53,610 nt of DNA from Candidatus Binataceae bacterium (GCA_015478645.1 JADMIL010000017.1:1-53610); one strand, 5' to 3'. Shown: positions 9,095 to 19,826, counted from the stretch's first letter. Translations and numbers: made by a program. The notes: a model not told the origin generated them from the letters alone.

Positions 9095-10390
9095 ATGGGA
9101 TGCGGCGAAGCGCGGCGCGGCGTGAGGGAAAAGGCGGATGAGGCGCGAGTGAGGAGACGCGGGATCGGCGCGGCGTGGCGGGCGAGATGGTTCGCGATAG
9201 TGAGCGCGGCGGTGTTGGCCGGCGCAATCGCGATCACGGGGCGCGGCGCGGCGGCCCAGCCGAACGCGTCGGAGGCGGCGCGGATGCCGCTATCGCGCGC
9301 CCTGATGAACGCGGAGCATGCGCCGGCGCGACGGCCCGGCGCGGGCGCGGGGCGGCCGCCACCGGCGATGGCGCCGCGGATGGAGCGGCGGATCGAGACG
9401 TATCAGGCGCCCGACGACCAGCGGCTCGATCCGCTGCTCGATCCGCCAACGGCCGGCGGAGCGCCGATCGCGGTGACGGCCACCGCGCACATCATCAACC
9501 TGTCGGAAATCAACGAGGTCGCCGAGACCTTTCACGTCGACGCCTACCTGATGATGCATTGGCATGATGCGCGGCTCGAGTATGCGCCCGATCCGGCGTC
9601 ACCGGGGATGCGGGTCTACAAGATCGGCGAGATCTGGATCCCGACGGTCGAGCTGATCAACGCCACCGAGCCGCGCGAGCGATCGGACACCGCGCTGCAG
9701 GTGGCGCCGAACGGCACGGTGTTTTACGTCGAGCGGTTCGCGGCGACAATCACCTCGGCGTTTGCGCTCAAGCGGTTTCCGTTTGACCGGCAACGGCTGG
9801 TGATGATCATCCATCCGTTTGCCGGCGATCTGGGCCAGTTCAACTTCACCGATGATCCGCATCCGATCGTAACTTCGCGCGAATTCCAGCTGTATAGCTC
9901 GCTGGCGTCGTGGGATCTCCAGGGCGTGCGATCTCACGTACAGCAGGTGCAACTGCCTAATGGAATGACTATTTCGGAAATCAACTTCCGCATCAATGTA
10001 CAGCGCAGGTACAAGTTTTATGTCTGGAAGGTGATCGTGCCGCTGCTATTGATGGTGGGGCTGTCGTGGATGGTGTTCGCGATCGAGCCGGGCGATCTGG
10101 GTAATCAATTGCAGATCGCGGTGACCACGGTGCTGACGGTAATCGCCTTTGGCTTCGCGATCGCGGGGAATCTGCCGCGGGTGCCGTACCTGACGTACAT
10201 CGATGCGTTCTTTCTGTGCTGCTATATCTTCGTATTTCTGGCGATCGTCGAGCTGATGGCGGTCCACGTGGCGCATCGCGGACCCAACCCGGAACGCGCG
10301 CGGCGGATCCGCCGGGCGGCGCGCTGGGGCGTGCCGGCCGCGTTCGCGATCAGCAACGCCTACCTGCTCTGGCAATTCGGGATCGTCTAA
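9095..10390 (+). CDS. Prokaryotic pentameric ligand-gated ion channel (Cys-loop receptor family)
   Basis: A 431-residue relative of GLIC and ELIC. After a basic leader comes a hydrophobic signal segment (FAIVSAAVLAGAIAI) and a Pro/Ala-rich linker, then the ligand-binding beta domain. Family marks are W-x-D-x-R-L (MMHWHDARLEY) and the Pro-loop FPFDRQRL in place of the eukaryotic Cys-loop. Four membrane helices follow: M1 WKVIVPLLLMVGLSW, M2 QIAVTTVLTVIAF, then NLPRVPYLTYIDAFF leading into M3, and M4 at the C-terminus. Aligned without gaps to GLIC, the pore has Gln at 2', Thr at 6', Leu at 9' and Ala at 13', with Gly replacing Glu at -2'; GLIC's H235 is Val. Ligand and ion selectivity are unknown. 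Start chosen after the fumC stop. Confidence 0.9.
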   Translation: MGCGEARRGVREKADEARVRRRGIGAAWRARWFAIVSAAVLAGAIAITGRGAAAQPNASEAARMPLSRALMNAEHAPARRPGAGAGRPPPAMAPRMERRIETYQAPDDQRLDPLLDPPTAGGAPIAVTATAHIINLSEINEVAETFHVDAYLMMHWHDARLEYAPDPASPGMRVYKIGEIWIPTVELINATEPRERSDTALQVAPNGTVFYVERFAATITSAFALKRFPFDRQRLVMIIHPFAGDLGQFNFTDDPHPIVTSREFQLYSSLASWDLQGVRSHVQQVQLPNGMTISEINFRINVQRRYKFYVWKVIVPLLLMVGLSWMVFAIEPGDLGNQLQIAVTTVLTVIAFGFAIAGNLPRVPYLTYIDAFFLCCYIFVFLAIVELMAVHVAHRGPNPERARRIRRAARWGVPAAFAISNAYLLWQFGIV

Positions 10391-10411
10391 AGGCGCGAAC
10401 GGCGGGATCGA

Positions 10412-11047
10412 TCAGGGGGTGCGCGGCTGGAGCATCCGCCACATGCGCACGCCGAGCGGCGCGAACTCACCCAGCGTGCGATAGCCGGCGGCCGTGTAAT
10501 ACGCGACGTTCGCCGCGGTCGCGGTCTCGAGATAGACGCCGGCAAGATCGGGCCGCGCGGCGGCCGCGGCACGCAGATAATCGAGTAGCGCGCGGCCGAA
10601 ATGGCGGCGCTGGCAGGACGGATCGACGCCGAGCACGTTGAGATAGATGTGCGGCTCGGCGGGGCGATGCTTGAGCAGCGTGTCGAGCGCCGCGACCGCG
10701 CGGCCGACGCCGCCGAAACCGATCGCGCCGACCAGTTCAGGCAGGCGGAAAAGGCCGTGCAGCACGGTCGCCACGCTCGAGTCGGGGCGCGCGATCTGTT
10801 CGAGAATCGCGGCGGCGGCAACGCGGCCTTCGTCGAGCACGCCGATTATCGGTTGGCCGGCGCGGCGGTTTTCGGCAACCATCACGCCGAACAGACGGGT
10901 CATCTGGCGCACGCGCGCAGCGGCGTCGGGCGTGGGGCCGACGATCGTGGCGATCAGCGGATCGTCGGCGAAGGCGCGCCCCAGAAGCGCCGCAGCCGCG
11001 TCGTGCAGCGGCGGAAATAGAATCGATACGGCGACTGGCGGATTCAT
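10412..11047 (-). CDS. GNAT family N-acetyltransferase
   Basis: A 211-residue protein with the GNAT acetyl-CoA binding signature in its C-terminal half: YLNVLGVDPSCQRRHFGRAL, followed by YLETATAANVAYYTAAGYRT. The N-terminal part (LLGRAFADDPLIATIV) is the usual first helix of this subgroup. The substrate cannot be predicted. ATG 11047 (MNPPVAVSILF) is chosen, as the longer reading would overlap the upstream carboxyltransferase gene. It lies 35 bp downstream of that gene on the same strand and may be cotranscribed. Confidence 0.85.
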   Translation of the reverse strand: MNPPVAVSILFPPLHDAAAALLGRAFADDPLIATIVGPTPDAAARVRQMTRLFGVMVAENRRAGQPIIGVLDEGRVAAAAILEQIARPDSSVATVLHGLFRLPELVGAIGFGGVGRAVAALDTLLKHRPAEPHIYLNVLGVDPSCQRRHFGRALLDYLRAAAAARPDLAGVYLETATAANVAYYTAAGYRTLGEFAPLGVRMWRMLQPRTP

Positions 11048-11082
11048 CAGATTGGCTATTCTATACTTTACGACGCTATCTT

Positions 11083-12696
11083 CTACATGCGGAAGACACC
11101 GAAACTGGTGGCCGGTGGAATGCCGGCGTTGAGCGACGCGGCGATCCCCAAGGCGAGCGTGGCGCGGGTCTCGAGCGGATCGATCACGCCGTCGTCCCAC
11201 AGCCGCGCGCTGGCGTAATAGCAACTCGATTCGGCGTCGTACTTGTCGAGCGTCGGCCGCATAAAGCCGGCCTGTGCGTCGGCGTCCATCACCGCACCCT
11301 CGCGCGCCATCTGATCGAGCTTGACGGTGAGCAGGGTGTTGGCGGCCTGCTCACCGCCCATCACCGAGATGCGGGCGTTGGGCCACATGAAAAGCAGGCG
11401 CGGCGAGTAGGCGCGGCCGCACATGCCGTAGTTGCCGGCGCCGTTGGACGCACCGATGATCACGGTGAACTTCGGCACCTGGGCGTTGGCCACCGCATTG
11501 ACCATCTTGGCCCCGTCCTTGGCGATGCCGCCCTGCTCGTAGCGTTTGCCAACGATGAAGCCGGTGATGTTCTGCAGGAAGATGAGCGGGATGCGGCGCG
11601 CGCAGCAGAGCTCGATGAAATGGGTGGCTTTCAGCGCCGACTCGCTGAACAGCACACCGTTGTTGGCGACCAGGCCGACCGGGTAGCCGTGGAGGCGGGC
11701 GAAGCCGGTCACCAGCGAGGCGCCGTAGCGCGGCTTGAACTCGTGCATCCGGCTGCCGTCGACCAGCCGCGCGATGACCTCGCGCACGTCGTAGGGATGG
11801 CGCGGGTCGGCCGCGACGATGCCGTAGAGCTCGGCCGGGTCGTAGTAGGGATCCTCGGGCGCATCCTGGGCGAGCACCGCGGAGGGCGGGCGCGCGCCTA
11901 AATTGGCGAAGACCGAGCGGACGATTTCGATCGCGTGCTCGTCGTCTTCGGCGAGATGGTCGCTGACGCCGGAAAGGCGCGTATGGACGTCGCCGCCGCC
12001 AAGATCCTCGGCCGTGACGACCTCGCCGGTGGCCGCGCGGACCAGCGGCGGCCCGGCGAGAAAGATCGTGCCCTGGCCGCGCACGATGATGCTCTCGTCG
12101 GCCATCGCGGGGACGTAGGCGCCGCCGGCGGTGCACGAACCCATCACGGCGGCGACCTGCGCGATACCCATCGCGGACATCCGCGCCATATTGTAGAAAA
12201 TACGGCCAAAATGATCGCGATCGGGGAAGACCTCCGACTGGAGCGGCAGAAAGGCGCCGCCGGAATCGACCAGGTAGACGCAGGGCAAATGGTTTTCGAT
12301 CGCGATCTCCTGCGCGCGCAGGTGCTTTTTCACGGTGATCGGATAGTAGGTGCCGCCCTTGACGGTGGCGTCGTTGGCGACGATGACGGCCTCGCGGCCG
12401 GCGATGCGGCCCAGGCCGGTGACCAGGCTGGCGGCCGGCGCGTCGCCGCCGTACATGCCGTGGGCGGCGAGCGGCGAGAGTTCGAGAAAGGGGCTTTGCG
12501 GATCGAGCAGGCGGCGCACGCGATCGCGGACCATCAGCTTGCCGCGTTCGACGTGGCGGCGGCGGGCCGGCTCGGGTCCGCCCAGGCGAATCTGATCGAT
12601 GGTGGCCTTGAGGCGGGCGACCTGCGCCTCGATAACCTCGCGGTTGCGCTTGAACTCGGCGCTGAGCGGACTGATACGCGACTCGATACGTTCCAT
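11083..12696 (-). CDS. Acyl-CoA carboxylase carboxyltransferase subunit, methylcrotonyl-CoA carboxylase beta type
   Basis: A 537-residue biotin-dependent carboxyltransferase that moves carboxyl groups from carboxybiotin to an acyl-CoA. The N-terminal carboxyltransferase half contains [15 protein letters not shown] and [16 protein letters not shown]; the C-terminal half contains [28 protein letters not shown] and [24 protein letters not shown] with [11 protein letters not shown] is the pattern of MCC/geranyl-CoA carboxylase beta subunits (leucine or terpenoid breakdown) more than of propionyl-CoA carboxylase. No biotin-carrying alpha subunit, acyl-CoA dehydrogenase or hydratase is next to it, so it is an orphan here. 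Start ATG 12696 ([11 protein letters not shown]) matches the family; further upstream sequence is not conserved. Confidence 0.92.
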   Translation of the reverse strand: MERIESRISPLSAEFKRNREVIEAQVARLKATIDQIRLGGPEPARRRHVERGKLMVRDRVRRLLDPQSPFLELSPLAAHGMYGGDAPAASLVTGLGRIAGREAVIVANDATVKGGTYYPITVKKHLRAQEIAIENHLPCVYLVDSGGAFLPLQSEVFPDRDHFGRIFYNMARMSAMGIAQVAAVMGSCTAGGAYVPAMADESIIVRGQGTIFLAGPPLVRAATGEVVTAEDLGGGDVHTRLSGVSDHLAEDDEHAIEIVRSVFANLGARPPSAVLAQDAPEDPYYDPAELYGIVAADPRHPYDVREVIARLVDGSRMHEFKPRYGASLVTGFARLHGYPVGLVANNGVLFSESALKATHFIELCCARRIPLIFLQNITGFIVGKRYEQGGIAKDGAKMVNAVANAQVPKFTVIIGASNGAGNYGMCGRAYSPRLLFMWPNARISVMGGEQAANTLLTVKLDQMAREGAVMDADAQAGFMRPTLDKYDAESSCYYASARLWDDGVIDPLETRATLALGIAASLNAGIPPATSFGVFRM

Positions 12697-12896
12697 GGAC
12701 GGCCTCGGCGCCAAATTGGCGACCCGCCCCAGCTTTGCTGAAGACGCGGCGCCGATAAAGCCTCGGCCTCGATGGACTATCACGACTCGGCTAATCTTGG
12801 GTATCCGCAGCGGCGGGGGGCGCGGCCGAATGATTGCCGTGGCCGGCGCGGCACGCCAGCATGGGCGGGTACAGGATGACGGGTCCAGGATAAAAG

Positions 12897-15230
12897 ATGC
12901 GTGATCGGGATTTACGGGCGCTCGAATTTGACAAACTGACGGCGCTGGTCGGCGCGCTGGCGGTTTCCGTTCCGGGGCGCCGGGCGATCGCGGAGTTGCG
13001 CCCGGCAAGCGACCCGGCGACGGTGCGCACGCGGCTGCGGGCGACCGCCGAGATGGCCGACCTGCGCGCGCATGCGGGCGCCGTGCCGATCGACGAGTTC
13101 GACGACCAGCACGAGCATCTACTGGGCGCGGCGCCGGCCGACGCGGTGCTCAATGGCGCGTCGCTGGTGCGGATCCGCGACTTCGTGGTGGCGGCGCGCA
13201 CGGCCGAGGCGTTTATGCGATCGCGGGTCGAGACGCGGCCGCAACTGGCGGCGTTGGTGCGCAACCTGGTGGCGCCCAAGGAGCTGGCCGACGCGATGCT
13301 GCGGGCGCTCGGCGACGACGGCGCGCTGCTCGACGACGCCAGCCCCGAGCTCAAGCGGATTCGCACGCGGCTGCGCGACGAGCGGCTCGAACTGGAGACC
13401 CGGCTGGGCCGTTCGCTGACTGAAGCCGGGATGGAGCCGTTCGTCTCGGACTACGTGGTGACGGTGCGCAACCGGCGCTTCGTGCTGCCGCTCAAGCTCA
13501 ACTACTCGGAGCGCGTCGGCGGAATCGTGCAGGACCGATCGGTCTCGGGCGAGACCCTGTTCGTCGAGCCGCTGTGGGCGGTCGAGCTGAATAACCGGCT
13601 GATGATGCTCGAGCGCGAGGGCGAGGCCGAGGAGTACCGGCTGCTAATGCGGCTGACCGCGATGGTGCGCGGGTATATGGCCGAGCTGCGCATGACCTTT
13701 GCGGCGTTGGTGGCGATCGACGCGCTCAACGCGCGGGCGATTTTCGCCGAGCGCCACGGCTGTATCGAGCCCGAGATTGGCGCGAACGGGATCGAGATTA
13801 TCGCAGCGCGCCATCCGCTGCTGACGGCGGCCGGGCGCGAGGTGGTGCCGATCGACGTGCGCATCGGCGCCGAGCAGCACGGGATCGTGATTTCGGGGCC
13901 GAACACGGGCGGTAAGACCGTCGCGCTCAAGACGATAGGATTGTTCGCCCTGATGGCCCAATCGGGGATGCTGATACCGGCCGGGGCGGGCAGCCGGCTG
14001 ACCGTCTTTCGCGGGATCTTTGTCGATATTGGCGACGAGCAATCGATCGCGGCAAGCCTTTCGAGCTTCGCCGCGCATATCGTCAATCTGACCGAAATTT
14101 TTCGCGCGCTGCGCGAGCCGGCGCTGGTGATTCTTGACGAGCCGGGCGGCGGCACCGATCCGGTCGAGGGCGCGGCGCTGGCGATCGGGGTGATGGACTA
14201 TCTGGCGGCGCGCGACTGCCGGGTGGCGGTCGCGACCCATTCGACCGCGGTCAAGCTGCACGCATACGCGCGAGCCGATTTCGAGGCGGCGGCGGTGGAC
14301 TTCGACGCCGAGCGGCTGGCCCCGCTCTATCGCCTGAAACCGCATACGATAGGCCAGAGCTACGGGCTGGCGGTGGCCCGGCGGCTGGGACTGCCGGAGG
14401 AGATCGTCGCGGCGGCGGCGGCGGCGCTGCCGGCCGGCAGCGTCGAGCTGGCCGAAGTCCTGCGGCGGCTCGAAGAGGAGCGCGCGCGGATCCGGCTCAG
14501 CACCGCGCGGCTGCATGAGCGCGAGCAGGCGCTGGGTGAGCGCGAAGTCGCGGCGGCGGCGGCCAGCGCCCGAGCGACTGAGCGGGCGGCGGCCGAGCGC
14601 GCGCGGATCCGCGATGAAGGGGCGCGCGCGATCGCCGAGGTGCGGCGCGAGGGCACGGTGGCGATCGCCGAGATCCGCGCCGGCGCCAAGGGCCAGCGCG
14701 AGCTTGGCCGGACGCTGACGGCGGCGGCCAGCCTGATCGACCAAGTCGCGCCGCCGGACGTCGCCGAGCAGAGCGCCGAGCGCGCGGCGGCGGCGCCCCT
14801 GCGGGTCGGCGACCAGGTCGAGTTGGGCGAGATTCGCGGCGAGCTGATCGTGCTCGAAGAGAGCCGCGCGGTGGTCAGCCGCGGCGGCCTGCGCATCGAG
14901 GTCGCGCCCGAACGGCTGCGGCGCGCGGCGGCGGCGCGGCCATCGGCGGCGGCTCCCACGGTGACGATCACCGCGGCGGCGAGCGCGAGCGACGAACTCA
15001 ACCTGGTCGGGATGCGCACGGGCGACGGCCTGCGGCGGCTCGAGGAGTTTCTCGATCAGGCCTATCTGACCAGCCGCGCCGAAGTGCGGGTGATTCACGG
15101 TATCGGATCGGGCGCGCTCAAGAAGGCGATTCACGAGTATCTGGCGACCTCGCCTTACTGCGCCAGTTACCGGGCGGCCGAGCCCTATCAGGGCGGCGCG
15201 GGCGCAACGATCGTGACGTTGAGCCTGTAG
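12897..15230 (+). CDS. mutS2: Endonuclease MutS2
   Basis: A 777-residue MutS paralogue with a core ATPase and a C-terminal Smr nuclease domain. Walker A is [12 protein letters not shown] at about 333-344 and Walker B is [13 protein letters not shown] at about 412. A long Arg/Glu/Ala coiled coil follows (about 515-630). The Smr domain at about 695-777 shows DELNLVGMR and [16 protein letters not shown]. MutS2 proteins act in recombination control or in rescue of collided ribosomes, depending on the organism; which applies here is unknown. The mismatch-recognition domain of MutS is absent, as expected. The gene is divergent from the carboxyltransferase gene across about 200 bp. Confidence 0.95.
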   Translation: MRDRDLRALEFDKLTALVGALAVSVPGRRAIAELRPASDPATVRTRLRATAEMADLRAHAGAVPIDEFDDQHEHLLGAAPADAVLNGASLVRIRDFVVAARTAEAFMRSRVETRPQLAALVRNLVAPKELADAMLRALGDDGALLDDASPELKRIRTRLRDERLELETRLGRSLTEAGMEPFVSDYVVTVRNRRFVLPLKLNYSERVGGIVQDRSVSGETLFVEPLWAVELNNRLMMLEREGEAEEYRLLMRLTAMVRGYMAELRMTFAALVAIDALNARAIFAERHGCIEPEIGANGIEIIAARHPLLTAAGREVVPIDVRIGAEQHGIVISGPNTGGKTVALKTIGLFALMAQSGMLIPAGAGSRLTVFRGIFVDIGDEQSIAASLSSFAAHIVNLTEIFRALREPALVILDEPGGGTDPVEGAALAIGVMDYLAARDCRVAVATHSTAVKLHAYARADFEAAAVDFDAERLAPLYRLKPHTIGQSYGLAVARRLGLPEEIVAAAAAALPAGSVELAEVLRRLEEERARIRLSTARLHEREQALGEREVAAAAASARATERAAAERARIRDEGARAIAEVRREGTVAIAEIRAGAKGQRELGRTLTAAASLIDQVAPPDVAEQSAERAAAAPLRVGDQVELGEIRGELIVLEESRAVVSRGGLRIEVAPERLRRAAAARPSAAAPTVTITAAASASDELNLVGMRTGDGLRRLEEFLDQAYLTSRAEVRVIHGIGSGALKKAIHEYLATSPYCASYRAAEPYQGGAGATIVTLSL

Positions 15231-15348
15231 CGCCGGAAGTTTGAGAAGTTAGCTGTTATGCCGCGGCGAAAATCGCATAGTTTGAGCGACGGCCTCGAGG
15301 GTAAGCGGAGCTAAACCAAAGCCAGAACCCGCGATGCGGCACATTCGA

Positions 15349-17877
15349 TTAGTGAAATAAGCCCTTAAAGGGATTTGCAATGCCGCCGCCGGATCCGTTG
15401 CCGCCCGGTCCGCCACCTCGATTGCGGCCGCCCAACGCGCCGCCGAGCAGGCCGCCCAGCCCCTTTTTCTGGAGCAGGTCGCCGAGCTTATTTTCCACCG
15501 CATGACCGGCCGCCCGCTGGGCCAGGTTACCGAGATCGGGGACGACCGCGGGTTTGGGCAACTGGCCTGCAATACGCAGCGGAATCTCGATCTGGCCGGC
15601 GCCGTTGGTCAGAAAGGCGTCGTTGCGGCGGGCCGCGACCAGTTCGTCGCTGAAGGGCCGGGACAGCAGGATTTTCGCCACGAGGTCGAGGTGCTGGTCG
15701 AAATCGAACCATCCATGCGCCAGGATCGAATAGTCGGGCGAGCGCACCACGATGTCGTTTGAGTCGATGCGGCCGGCGAGGATCAGGAACGTCAGGCTGG
15801 CCGACTCGATAGCGGTATCGGGCGATTGGAACAGCTCGGGATGATTGGCGATGACCGCGGCCGGCATCAGGGCGTCGATCCCGGGCAGGTTGGCGACTTT
15901 TTTGAGCGCCTGGGCGACGACGTTGACGCCGACCAGCGTGGCGTTGCTCAACTCGGCGCGTCCGCTGCCGTGCAGGCGCGGCTTGATCTCGGCAAAGGTT
16001 TTACCGTGGCCGGCTAGCTCGAGCGTGCTGGTCAGGCGGCCGCGAATGGTTGTGGCGGCCTTGGCCTGCTGCGCTTCGAGCGCCTGCCGCAAGTCGACGT
16101 TGCGCGTATTGAGGGTCAGATCGAACGACGGCAGCGCGCCCACCGTGGCCACTCCGGTCGCGTTGATCGATCCGGCAAAGGCCTCGAGCGAAAGCGCATT
16201 AAGCGTGACCTGGGAGCCCGCATAGCCGGCATCGAGCGCCAGATTGTTGAACGGGACATTGGCGATAAGGCCCGAAGCGGCGCTGGCGCGCGTCGCCGCG
16301 GCGAGCTGGCCGTGGTCGCGGCCGAGGTGGCCGGCGGCGGTCACCCCCAGCAGATGCTCGTCGCCGTTGGCGGGGCGGCGCGGGATCAGCTCGGCGAGCA
16401 CCAGCTTGTCGACGTTGAATTGATAGGTCGCCGCCAGTGGCTCGAGCGACGACGCATTGGCCTCAAGCCGCGCGTTGCCGGAACCGAGCTTGAAGGTCAA
16501 CGGGCCAGTGCTCGCGCGGTTGCCGGCCACGCGGATCGTCCCGCTCAGATTGCTCAGCGGAGGCGCCTTGCCGGTGGGTAGCGCAAGGGTAACGCCGGTC
16601 AGCGTGACCGTGCCGTGGAGCGCGGGTTTCGCGCCGGTAACGGCGATCGCGCTATGGACGGCGGCGCTCCCCGTCGGATTGAACCTGGCGGCCGCCGGGA
16701 TTAGCGCGGCCAGCGGGGCGAGCGCGAAATCGTTGGTATCGACGCGGGCGTGAAGCTCGCGGCCGGCGATCGCTATATCGGTCAGTGTGGCCTTGAGGTC
16801 GGCCAGCGTGATCTCGGCCTGGCGGACGACGATCGTGCCGCCGGTGTATGCGCCGCTGGCGGTCAGCTTGAGCGGCACGCCGGCCGGCTTGTCGAAGCGC
16901 GGCGGCCAGGCGACGCGGTTGGCGGTCAGATCGCCGCGCGCGTCGAATCGCGGATGGTCGATCGTGCCCGCGACTTTGGCCGTGAGCGTGACCGCGTCAG
17001 ACAGGACGACCGCGGGCGGAAGGGCGCGCGCCAGCGCCGGTAGCGAAGCGAGCTGGGCGAGCGTCAGCGGGCCGACCGCGAGCGTGAGGTCGAGCGCGAG
17101 CGCGTCGAGATCAATTGTGCCCTGGGTGACGATCGGGCCGACGGTGCCTGAGAGGGCGAAATTGTTCTGTGCGCCGAACGCCGCCATGGTCAGTTTGACG
17201 GTGAAGGGCGCGGCGAAGGTGAAATCGTCGATTCTAAGGTTCAGCGCATCGATCGTGACCGGCGGGCCGCCGGCCTGGCGGTCGGAGAACTGGACCGTGC
17301 CGTCCTCGATAGTGAAGGTGCGGATCGAAATCGCCCCGAGGCGTGACGCGCGATCGGCGGCCGCGCTCGCGTCGCGCGCCGCCGCGGACTCCATCGGGGT
17401 GCCGGACGGACCGCCGATACCGCCGCTGAGGCTGCCCGGCGGCTCGCCGATCGGCGAAGATTTATCCGCATGGCGCGCGAGTGTGCTGACGTTGAGGCGG
17501 CCGTCGGCGGCGCGGATGATCGACCCCTGCGGATGCTTGAGCAGCAGTTCGGTGACCCGCAGCTGCTTGTCGAGCAGCGGGAGAAATTTGACCTTGAGCA
17601 AGACGTCACCCGCGGTCACGAACGGGGTTGGCGCGAAGGCCGGGTCGTCGGCAATCGTCACGCCGCGCAGATCGATCGCCACGCCCCAGCCGAGGCTGGC
17701 CTTGATCGCCTGGGCGGCGACGGGTCGGCCGAGCGCGTCACTGGCGCGGGCCAGAATTCGCTCGCGGTTGGCGGCGATTATCGAATTGAGATTTATGACC
17801 GCATAGCCGACCACGGTCGCGGCTATCACGACCAGCAGGCCGGCTACGCCGCCAGCGACAAGCAGGATCCGGCGCAT
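15349..17877 (-). CDS. AsmA family protein
   Basis: A large envelope protein of 842 residues, anchored by one N-terminal membrane helix (RRILLVAGGVAGLLVVIAATVVGYAV), with the rest expected in the periplasm. The N-terminus shows AsmA features (REAPPMRR leader; ASDALGRPVAAQAIKASLGWGVAIDLRGV), a long beta-rich middle, and a C-terminal AsmA_2-like block. The last 40 residues are Gly-rich (GGLLGGALGGRNRGGGPGG). AsmA-like proteins form hydrophobic grooves and are linked to phospholipid transport or outer-membrane homeostasis. ATG 17877 is preferred because a GGAGG-containing segment precedes it; an ATG 15 codons upstream is the alternative. It stands alone as a transcription unit. Confidence 0.85.
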   Translation of the reverse strand: MRRILLVAGGVAGLLVVIAATVVGYAVINLNSIIAANRERILARASDALGRPVAAQAIKASLGWGVAIDLRGVTIADDPAFAPTPFVTAGDVLLKVKFLPLLDKQLRVTELLLKHPQGSIIRAADGRLNVSTLARHADKSSPIGEPPGSLSGGIGGPSGTPMESAAARDASAAADRASRLGAISIRTFTIEDGTVQFSDRQAGGPPVTIDALNLRIDDFTFAAPFTVKLTMAAFGAQNNFALSGTVGPIVTQGTIDLDALALDLTLAVGPLTLAQLASLPALARALPPAVVLSDAVTLTAKVAGTIDHPRFDARGDLTANRVAWPPRFDKPAGVPLKLTASGAYTGGTIVVRQAEITLADLKATLTDIAIAGRELHARVDTNDFALAPLAALIPAAARFNPTGSAAVHSAIAVTGAKPALHGTVTLTGVTLALPTGKAPPLSNLSGTIRVAGNRASTGPLTFKLGSGNARLEANASSLEPLAATYQFNVDKLVLAELIPRRPANGDEHLLGVTAAGHLGRDHGQLAAATRASAASGLIANVPFNNLALDAGYAGSQVTLNALSLEAFAGSINATGVATVGALPSFDLTLNTRNVDLRQALEAQQAKAATTIRGRLTSTLELAGHGKTFAEIKPRLHGSGRAELSNATLVGVNVVAQALKKVANLPGIDALMPAAVIANHPELFQSPDTAIESASLTFLILAGRIDSNDIVVRSPDYSILAHGWFDFDQHLDLVAKILLSRPFSDELVAARRNDAFLTNGAGQIEIPLRIAGQLPKPAVVPDLGNLAQRAAGHAVENKLGDLLQKKGLGGLLGGALGGRNRGGGPGGNGSGGGIANPFKGLFH

Positions 17878-17971
17878 CGGAGGTGCCTCCCGGTTTAGGA
17901 CGATCGCGCACGACTTGATCAAACCCGCATCGGGCGGTGCCGGTCAAGTTAGGGAGTGTCGGCGGAAGTCC

Positions 17972-18038
17972 CATCGTCAATCTGAACGAAGTCTGCAAAG
18001 TAGAAGCAGACCGGGATTCTTCGCTGCGCTCAGAATAC
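17972..18038. repeat. Dispersed hairpin repeat, copy with both arms
   Basis: The right arm GGGATTCTTCGCTGCGCTCA plus GAAT lies at 18013-18036. A degenerate left arm, GTCAATCTGAACGAAG, begins near 17973 and is roughly its reverse complement. Other copies or half copies are at 6790-6815, 20450-20475, 26659-26685 and 42950-43016. All lie between genes. Confidence 0.75.
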
Positions 18039-18075
18039 CTAAGCGGGCATTATGCCGAGGTTGCCTCGGGTGCGG

Positions 18076-18804
18076 TCAGCAAGTTGCGGTGGCCGATGGC
18101 GAGAGGCCGGCGCGCGCGAGCTCGGCGCGCAGCAGCGTCGCCAGTTGGAGTTCGTAATCGTCGAGCGAGCGAATTCCCACACGGCGCATCCCGGCGATAT
18201 TGATAGTCGACGGATGCATCATCGGGATGACGCGCAGGGGCGCGGGCCTTTCGGGAATCACGCGCAGAGGATCTGGTGCGTCGCGCATGAGGGGTCGCCC
18301 ATGATGCTCCGCGAGCTTGATCGGATGGCCGAGCGCGGCGGCGGCGGCTCGTGCGCCGAAGGCGATAATCAGGCGCGGGCGGACCAGTTCGAGCTCGGCC
18401 AGCAGATGGCGTTCGACGCATACCGCGTTCTCGGCGGCGCGTGGCGAGCGATTGGCGCCCGAGGGCGACGACGGCCAGCATTTCACGGTGTCACTGAAAT
18501 AGAACAGCTCCTCGGCCTCAAGCTGCCGCGGCGCGACCGCGCGGGCGATCGCGCGGCGGATCACAAGATTGTGCGGATTGGAAAACGGGCGGCCATGCTC
18601 GAGCGAGACACGGCCCGGCGCCTCGCCCAGGATCATCAGGCCGAAGCGCGCGGTGCCGCGGCGGCCGAGCGGGAATTTACGCCACGGCGCGATCGTCGGG
18701 CAGACCTGGCAGCGGTTGATCCGCCGCCACATCGCGAGGATCCGCCGATCGAGCGCGTCGGCGGATGAAGCGGCGATGGCGATAGGCGAGGGGCGGTCGC
18801 GCAT
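18076..18804 (-). CDS. Uracil-DNA glycosylase family protein (family 4-like, Fe-S)
   Basis: A 242-residue base-excision repair enzyme. Motif 1 is GEAPG (residues 60-64), motif 2 is MMHPST, and four cysteines, C32, C35, C109 and C129, fit the [4Fe-4S] cluster of family 4/5 UDGs (CxxC, then CWP, then C). The enzyme removes uracil arising from cytosine deamination or misincorporation. Typical family 4 enzymes have GEAPGxxED; here the stretch reads GEAPGRVSLEHGRPF, so a related subfamily is possible. The ATG at 18804 (MRDRPSPIAI) is preferred to an upstream in-frame one, which would run into the divergent promoter region. Confidence 0.85.
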   Translation of the reverse strand: MRDRPSPIAIAASSADALDRRILAMWRRINRCQVCPTIAPWRKFPLGRRGTARFGLMILGEAPGRVSLEHGRPFSNPHNLVIRRAIARAVAPRQLEAEELFYFSDTVKCWPSSPSGANRSPRAAENAVCVERHLLAELELVRPRLIIAFGARAAAAALGHPIKLAEHHGRPLMRDAPDPLRVIPERPAPLRVIPMMHPSTINIAGMRRVGIRSLDDYELQLATLLRAELARAGLSPSATATC

Positions 18805-18920
18805 GGCGGGATACGTGTGGATAATTGAGGATGCCGGGGCGATCGGGCGGTGGCGTCGCGGCGGCGGGGGCGTCATATTTGGCGTACCGCAGACCGCAGG
18901 CACAGATTCAGATAGCGCAG

Positions 18921-19796
18921 ATGGCCAAGCGACGGAAATCGAACGCGACCTCGAACGCCACCTCGAACCCATCGTGGGACGAGCGCGATGAGCGGGAGGC
19001 GCCCGCGGTCAAGCCGGCCTTTGCGTCACCGTTCAAGGATCTGAAAAAGATGCTCGACGCGCGCGCGGCGAGCGCACCGCCGCTGTCGCCCTCCCCGTCC
19101 AAACCCGCCGCCAGTGCGGCGAGCGTGCCGGCCCGGCGCCGCGAGGCGGCGCGAATCGCAGCGCCGCAAGGCGCGGCACAGGCAGCGAGCGCGAGGGTGG
19201 CCGACGGGCCAATCATCGACGAGGCGGCGCTGTTTCGTGAAGCCTTTGCGGATGTGCGGCGGCTCGATGCGGCGCGCGCCGAGCGGATCGTCGCGGCGCC
19301 GGAGTTCAATCGCAATATCGTGAGTGAAGACGCCGAGGTGCTCGCCGAACTCTCCGATCTGGTGTCGGGCCAGGGCAATTTCGAGTTGACCGAGACCGAC
19401 GAATACGTCGAAGGCGCGCGCGTCGGACTCGACCCGCGGCTGGTCTCGCAATTGCGGCGTGGCGAATATTCGGTGCAGGCGCATCTGGATTTGCACGGAA
19501 TGATCCAGCCCGACGCGAAGGAGGCGCTGACCGCGTTCATCGTCGACTCGGTGCGCAAGGGGCGGCGCGCGGTGCTGATCGTACATGGACGCGGCCGGCG
19601 ATCGCCGGGCGGACAAGCGGTGCTGAAGCATGCGGCGGCGCAATGGCTGTCGCACGGGCTGGCCGGCGGGTACGTGCTGGCGTTCGCCACGGCGCGGCCG
19701 AGCGACGGCGGCGCGGGCGCGGTCTATGTGCTGCTGCGGCGCGAGCGGCGGCGGGCCAAATTCGACGTGCTCGAGGGGGCCAGGCGGCGCGACTGA
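18921..19796 (+). CDS. Smr domain protein
   Basis: A 291-residue protein with a disordered Ala/Pro/Arg-rich N-terminal third, a middle segment, and an Smr domain from about residue 195: AHLDLHGMIQPDAKEALTAF, then RRAVLIVHGRGRRSP and YVLLRRERR. DLHG and HGxG mark the nuclease-type Smr fold that is also found at the end of MutS2 in this window. Stand-alone Smr proteins of this layout resemble the YdaL/SmrA group in gammaproteobacteria. The cellular substrate is unknown. ATG 18921 (MAKRRKSNAT) is preferred as the start of the basic leader. Confidence 0.85.
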   Translation: MAKRRKSNATSNATSNPSWDERDEREAPAVKPAFASPFKDLKKMLDARAASAPPLSPSPSKPAASAASVPARRREAARIAAPQGAAQAASARVADGPIIDEAALFREAFADVRRLDAARAERIVAAPEFNRNIVSEDAEVLAELSDLVSGQGNFELTETDEYVEGARVGLDPRLVSQLRRGEYSVQAHLDLHGMIQPDAKEALTAFIVDSVRKGRRAVLIVHGRGRRSPGGQAVLKHAAAQWLSHGLAGGYVLAFATARPSDGGAGAVYVLLRRERRRAKFDVLEGARRRD

Positions 19797-19826
19797 TTCC
19801 GCGATCAGCGCATCGCGGCGATGACC

